This document shows positions 60,741-64,000 of a DNA stretch of 64,000 nucleotides, piece by piece. The notes beneath the pieces are model-generated. The model was not told the origin of the DNA and did no database searches. It saw only the letters and a program-made list of their open reading frames with translations. The position numbers and the translations under genes are program-made. The stretch lies in NCBI GenBank assembly GCA_045656705.1, contig JAZORR010000045.1, forward strand, positions 18,364 to 82,363, given 5' to 3'. Every line of letters starts with the position of its first letter. Within the stretch, counting starts at the first letter, position 1. The stretch comes from RGIG4576 sp045656705 (GTDB lineage Bacteria > Bacteroidota > Bacteroidia > Bacteroidales > Muribaculaceae).

Positions 60741-63188
60741 TCACGAATTATACACCACCGTCACATTTCTCACTATCAGATGATGACTATATGCGCCACT
60801 GAGTCGCACTTTCATCAGTCGGTACGGATAAGCCGACACAATAGCCTCTATAGGAACATTTATATCACCTTGTAGCCTCACATCCTTCAGCACTCGCCAT
60901 TCACAGTCCACGCCATCGCTGCCCAAGAGTTCAATTTTGGCCTCATCGCGTAGCACTCCGCTCACATTCACTATCACTTTCATCGGTGCCACCATATCGC
61001 CCTTTTCCACTTCCACAGGATAGGTATCAAATGCCATTTCACACTCTTGCATCAGCAAATCGTTCACATCGAGCAAACCATTATTCATCGACACCACAAA
61101 GGCATCGCACTCATCATCGTAGGCCGAGCGTGCGGCATCGGTAAGGTCGTACCATCGGCCACTCTTCATTCTCACTCTCACTATGTGGTCGGCTGTACTC
61201 ACCACAAGTTCTTGCGATGTTCGCGACCAGCACATCCACGCCACATCGCCCACCTGCTCCACTGCTTGCAAATCTTTCCCCGAGAGAAGATGAAGCACGC
61301 CTTTCGTGTCCACCATCCACACATCTCGCTCGGCTGTGGCTATCGCATTCCTATTGGCAAGTATCACATTTCCCACCAACTGAGCATCGGTGTAGTCATT
61401 CACCACCTTATACGACACGGCATACACTCCTTCGCTGGTGAAGGCATACACAGGATATCGGCCAAACACTGTAGAATACAATGGTTTCTTCACAGCACGG
61501 AGAGCCATCACCTCACCTTGCCCCACCAATCGTCGTTGCGTATAGGTCCACGGATTGCCGATAGAAGTGACCACAAGTTCGTTGCTTCGGCATATATCAC
61601 ATCTCACCTCGGTAGGCATATAAAATGTAACACCATCTTCCAAATTCTGCTTTCCGAAATCTTCGCTCACCGCGCACGCACACTCCTGCTCCTCGCATCT
61701 TATCGTGTGGCCACTCCACTCACTCACAAGACCGTCGCTCAGCACCTTCACCTCTATGCGTTCCGCTCTCTTATCAGGATATGCCACCATAGCATTCACA
61801 CTTTTAGGCGTATACTCGTGATATTCACGCTCCACATTCACACACTCTCTGTCGCCATCGTGAAAATAGGCACTCACAATCACCTCACACGGTTTTTTCA
61901 CCACATCGTCGCCCCAATATTGAACACTCTGCCACATATTTCGCTTCACATACCTGTTTCCACCCATATACAATCTGCCACCTACGCTCGCTGGAGCATT
62001 TGCCACAAGTTCTTGTCCCGAAACGAATGCCAATTCAGCCACCTTCGCTCTGCTCAATTCTTTAGTGAAGAAATCCGTGCGCACCAATGCCGTAGCAGCC
62101 TTGCCCAACGCAGTAAGTGAGCCATCTATCACGCTCACACCATTTGCCACATTCACTTCGCCATTGCATAGCGCATTAAGATCGGTAATAGAAGTAAGTA
62201 CCTGCCATTTTTCGGGATTTACCATCTGCGAAGTTCGCACCAAATGGTCCACCTGTGCCAATTTATAGTTTACACACCTCTTCGATGCCTTTTCTTCGCA
62301 TCGGCTATCCACCTTATTGCCATCGAAAGGCAACATTTCGGCACTCACCATCACATCTATGGCCTTAATCAGTGGCAACCAATCACGCGACGGCGATTTC
62401 ACCACACCCACGCCCACATTATACATCCGTGCCTCAAGCACACTCTCGGCACACACATCACCATTCACCTCGCAAGTGGTATTTTCGCCCAATTGCACGC
62501 CATTGCCCACTATCACTGGAGCACTTATCCAGGCATATTCGTCGTTCCACATACGCACGGCATAACGCACTGCCACAGGTTGCACATATCCACCTTTTCG
62601 TTTCACACCATCCATCAAGGCATTTCTCGCATCGCTCACAGCATCTTGCAATGATGCTCGGTCTTTCGCAGTGAGACGCACCCAATCATCGTAAGCACCT
62701 TCTAAATTCACGGCAAGCACTTGTTCGCTCACATCTGCCACATTCACTGTGCCAAACACAAGTCCAGGCATCGCATCTGCCACATCGAGCAGAGTGTAAT
62801 CTCCATCATAGCAACGCAAATACCTCAACCCTACCGAAGTACCCACCACAAGCATCTCACCAATACTTTCTGCCCACATCACCTCGCCATCTACCGAAAG
62901 CACAGGTTTACGATTTTCCTCAAATACCCCGTTCACACGCTTACCCAAGATATTCACCTCGCCACCTCGTGCCACCACGAAGTAATCGCCTTCGGCACGA
63001 CGGTCCACAGCGAGAAGTCGTTCGCCACTCAGCAAACCACCCACCTCACGCCAAGCACCCACGCCCATCAAGGCATCGCCACACTCACGCATATTAGTCA
63101 CGCTTACACATTCACCATGAGCTCCACATTCTGTGTTCACTCTCATCACAGCACCCTTAGGCACCAATTTCATTTTCTTGATATTCAT
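60741..63188 (-). CDS. Unrecognised 815-aa protein, probable beta-propeller
   Basis: I do not recognise a named family. The product lacks a signal peptide, is rich in Val and Cys (including CEEQECACAV and CDICRSN), and reads as successive strand repeats: an N-terminal part with AVDRRAEGDYFVVARGGEVN and GEMLVVGTSVGLRYLRCYDG, and a C-terminal part with YAFTSEGVYAVSY, ATAERDVWMVDTKGVLHLLS and QELVVSTADHIVRVRM, both propeller-like. The opening (CGAHGECVSVTNMRE...) resembles phage propeller tail-stabilisation proteins in style only. It converges on comF with a 9-bp gap. Confidence 0.7.
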   Translation of the reverse strand: MNIKKMKLVPKGAVMRVNTECGAHGECVSVTNMRECGDALMGVGAWREVGGLLSGERLLAVDRRAEGDYFVVARGGEVNILGKRVNGVFEENRKPVLSVDGEVMWAESIGEMLVVGTSVGLRYLRCYDGDYTLLDVADAMPGLVFGTVNVADVSEQVLAVNLEGAYDDWVRLTAKDRASLQDAVSDARNALMDGVKRKGGYVQPVAVRYAVRMWNDEYAWISAPVIVGNGVQLGENTTCEVNGDVCAESVLEARMYNVGVGVVKSPSRDWLPLIKAIDVMVSAEMLPFDGNKVDSRCEEKASKRCVNYKLAQVDHLVRTSQMVNPEKWQVLTSITDLNALCNGEVNVANGVSVIDGSLTALGKAATALVRTDFFTKELSRAKVAELAFVSGQELVANAPASVGGRLYMGGNRYVKRNMWQSVQYWGDDVVKKPCEVIVSAYFHDGDRECVNVEREYHEYTPKSVNAMVAYPDKRAERIEVKVLSDGLVSEWSGHTIRCEEQECACAVSEDFGKQNLEDGVTFYMPTEVRCDICRSNELVVTSIGNPWTYTQRRLVGQGEVMALRAVKKPLYSTVFGRYPVYAFTSEGVYAVSYKVVNDYTDAQLVGNVILANRNAIATAERDVWMVDTKGVLHLLSGKDLQAVEQVGDVAWMCWSRTSQELVVSTADHIVRVRMKSGRWYDLTDAARSAYDDECDAFVVSMNNGLLDVNDLLMQECEMAFDTYPVEVEKGDMVAPMKVIVNVSGVLRDEAKIELLGSDGVDCEWRVLKDVRLQGDINVPIEAIVSAYPYRLMKVRLSGAYSHHLIVRNVTVVYNS

Positions 63189-63234
63189 ACTTATTTTTTA
63201 TTAGATTAATTATAGGTTAATTTGATTTTTTGTG

Positions 63235-63242
63235 CAAAGTTA
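63235..63242 (-). promoter_or_regulatory. -7 box of the 815-aa gene
   Basis: The minus strand reads TAACTTTG, exact for TAnnTTTG, 46 bp before the ATG. No TTTG at the normal -33 distance. Confidence 0.45.
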
Positions 63243-63293
63243 CAACCAAATGGAGGCAAAAGTTTCCTTAAAAAGGATAATCACATAAAAAAG

Positions 63294-63314
63294 TTAGGAG
63301 TTAGGAGTTATGAG
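63294..63314. repeat. Three tandem 7-bp units (TTAGGAG)
   Basis: TTAGGAG TTAGGAG TTATGAG lies between the two unrecognised genes. It is a short simple-sequence repeat that could mark a site of past slippage or insertion. Confidence 0.55.
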
Positions 63315-63327
63315 TGGAAAGTGAAAA

Positions 63328-63350
63328 GGGACACACGATGCGTGTATCCC
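63328..63350 (-). terminator. Terminator after the 63485-64000 gene
   Basis: On the minus strand GGGATACACG/CGTGTGTCCC (one G-U pair, loop CAT) is followed by TTTT. A second small palindrome, GTGAATT-A-AATTCAC, lies just upstream of it. The rest of 63189-63484 holds the TTAGGAG repeat and no gene. Confidence 0.6.
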
Positions 63351-63484
63351 TCCATGCTGAGTGAATTAAATTCACTTTCGTAAAAAAGTTAACAAATATA
63401 TGTTTTATTAAAATTTCTTGATACCAAAAGTGTAACCCACTGATAAGAAGGCATGACTATTGGCTTTGTTATGCCACTAAGAAA

Positions 63485-64000
63485 TTAATCGCTTACTAAT
63501 GTATAGCTTTTGTTTCTTGGTGAACCTGTCGCCCGATACACAAACACCCAATCTGTAATATAGCGAATCTCGTAGGAAAAACATAGTCTCTCGGAAAACC
63601 TCAATGATGGTGTTCGGGGATAATATCTTGTCTGACCTCCTTCAGAAGAATATAATATTACTGGCTGAGAACGTAGCTTTTGCAATCTAATTACATCTCT
63701 ATAGAAATTGATAAACTTTCCTCCTTCATATTTCTTATCTAATGCATCCATACTAAAATTTAGATGAGCCAAATCTGATAAGTAAAAAGAGCGTGTTTTG
63801 ATGCTTGCATCCCACACTTTCTTAAATTCGTCGTATACGAAATCCACCTCTGCCCACAGACTATCGGTGAAATACCATCTGTGCCATTTCGACATTGTGG
63901 CGTATGGTTTCTTGGCGAATCGCCATTGGCGGCCCGAAAGTCGGTCGAGTGTGGTCTTGCCCTTTATCGAATCTTGCTTGTCGGCAAGGATTTGTTCTTG
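63485..64000 (-). CDS. Unrecognised protein, C-terminal part (cut by window edge)
   Basis: The minus-strand frame is open from the right edge to a stop at 63485, giving the last 171 residues. I do not recognise the family. Visible features: basic linker KTTLDRLSGRQWRFAKKPYA, aromatic-rich HRWYFTDSLWAEVDFVYDEF, and strand-like FSERLCFSYEIRYITDWVFV near the end. An internal ATG at 63895 exists, but the open frame upstream suggests the gene begins outside the window. It is upstream of and parallel to the 815-aa gene. Confidence 0.6.
   Translation of the reverse strand, partial: QEQILADKQDSIKGKTTLDRLSGRQWRFAKKPYATMSKWHRWYFTDSLWAEVDFVYDEFKKVWDASIKTRSFYLSDLAHLNFSMDALDKKYEGGKFINFYRDVIRLQKLRSQPVILYSSEGGQTRYYPRTPSLRFSERLCFSYEIRYITDWVFVYRATGSPRNKSYTLVSD

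Noticed and set aside
61047..62120. 357-aa plus-strand ORF opposite the 815-aa gene
   Set aside because: His-rich shadow translation; the minus frame is longer, has a promoter box and a coherent strand pattern.

Overview
This window looks like a chromosomal segment of a Bacteroidales bacterium (phylum Bacteroidota). The evidence is the fused str-S10-spc ribosomal operon with fusA running straight into rpsJ and no tuf, promoters of the TTTG-N19/20-TAnnTTTG type, the near absence of Shine-Dalgarno (SD) sequences, and families typical of the phylum (TonB receptor plus DUF4374 lipoprotein, DUF4270, DUF6242, PorG-like barrel, tandem OmpH/Skp genes, short GT5 glycogen-synthase-like protein, GlmU-like protein with LTFTRP motif). 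The genus cannot be fixed from the sequence alone.

Layout. 1-13.1 kb: minus-strand ribosomal operon from rpsL to secY (secY runs off the left edge), driven by a perfect promoter at 13084-13115 with a structured leader of about 138 nt. 13.2-22.9 kb: rfbC and a divergent GlmU-like gene; a nitrite-ammonification operon nrfH-nrfA-resB-ccsA; a CPA2 cation/proton antiporter; asd. 23.0-29.1 kb: an iron-acquisition operon resembling Bacteroides xusABC (TonB receptor, DUF4374 lipoprotein, PepSY permease), divergent from a gene for a protein that joins a YtfE/RIC-like di-iron hemerythrin module to a LuxR-type DNA-binding domain. 29.1-34.1 kb: fadD-prfB-argB (prfB with its programmed +1 frameshift) and a divergent ArgE/DapE-family deacylase. 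34.1-43.0 kb: an AT-rich surface-polysaccharide locus (ugd, two hexapeptide acyltransferases, Wzx, Wzy, three glycosyltransferases, initiating phosphoglycosyl transferase). 43.1-48 kb: tRNA-His, nagA, capA-like gene, folD, ffh. 48.2-50.4 kb: glgA-like and DUF4270 genes. 50.7-58.4 kb: envelope-biogenesis cluster (three Skp paralogues, bamA, uppS, PorG-like barrel) and a DUF6242 lipoprotein. 58.7-60.7 kb: prmC-recX-comF. 60.7-64 kb: an unrecognised 815-aa probable beta-propeller and the end of another unrecognised gene, possibly the edge of an accessory or phage-like segment.

How the genes connect. NrfH passes quinol electrons to NrfA, and ResB/CcsA attach heme to both. The Xus-like proteins would bring in foreign ferric siderophores. 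The divergent di-iron regulator is well placed to couple that uptake to iron, oxygen or nitric oxide state. BamA, the Skp chaperones, UppS and the polysaccharide locus together build the outer envelope.

The strongest candidate for something new is the RIC-hemerythrin/LuxR regulator with its symmetric divergent promoter (27998-29086). Next are the 815-aa propeller gene, the prfB and ribosomal-protein sites with strong SDs in a phylum that mostly ignores them, the tRNA-His with a broken acceptor stem, and the Tyr/Gly-rich insertion in BamA.
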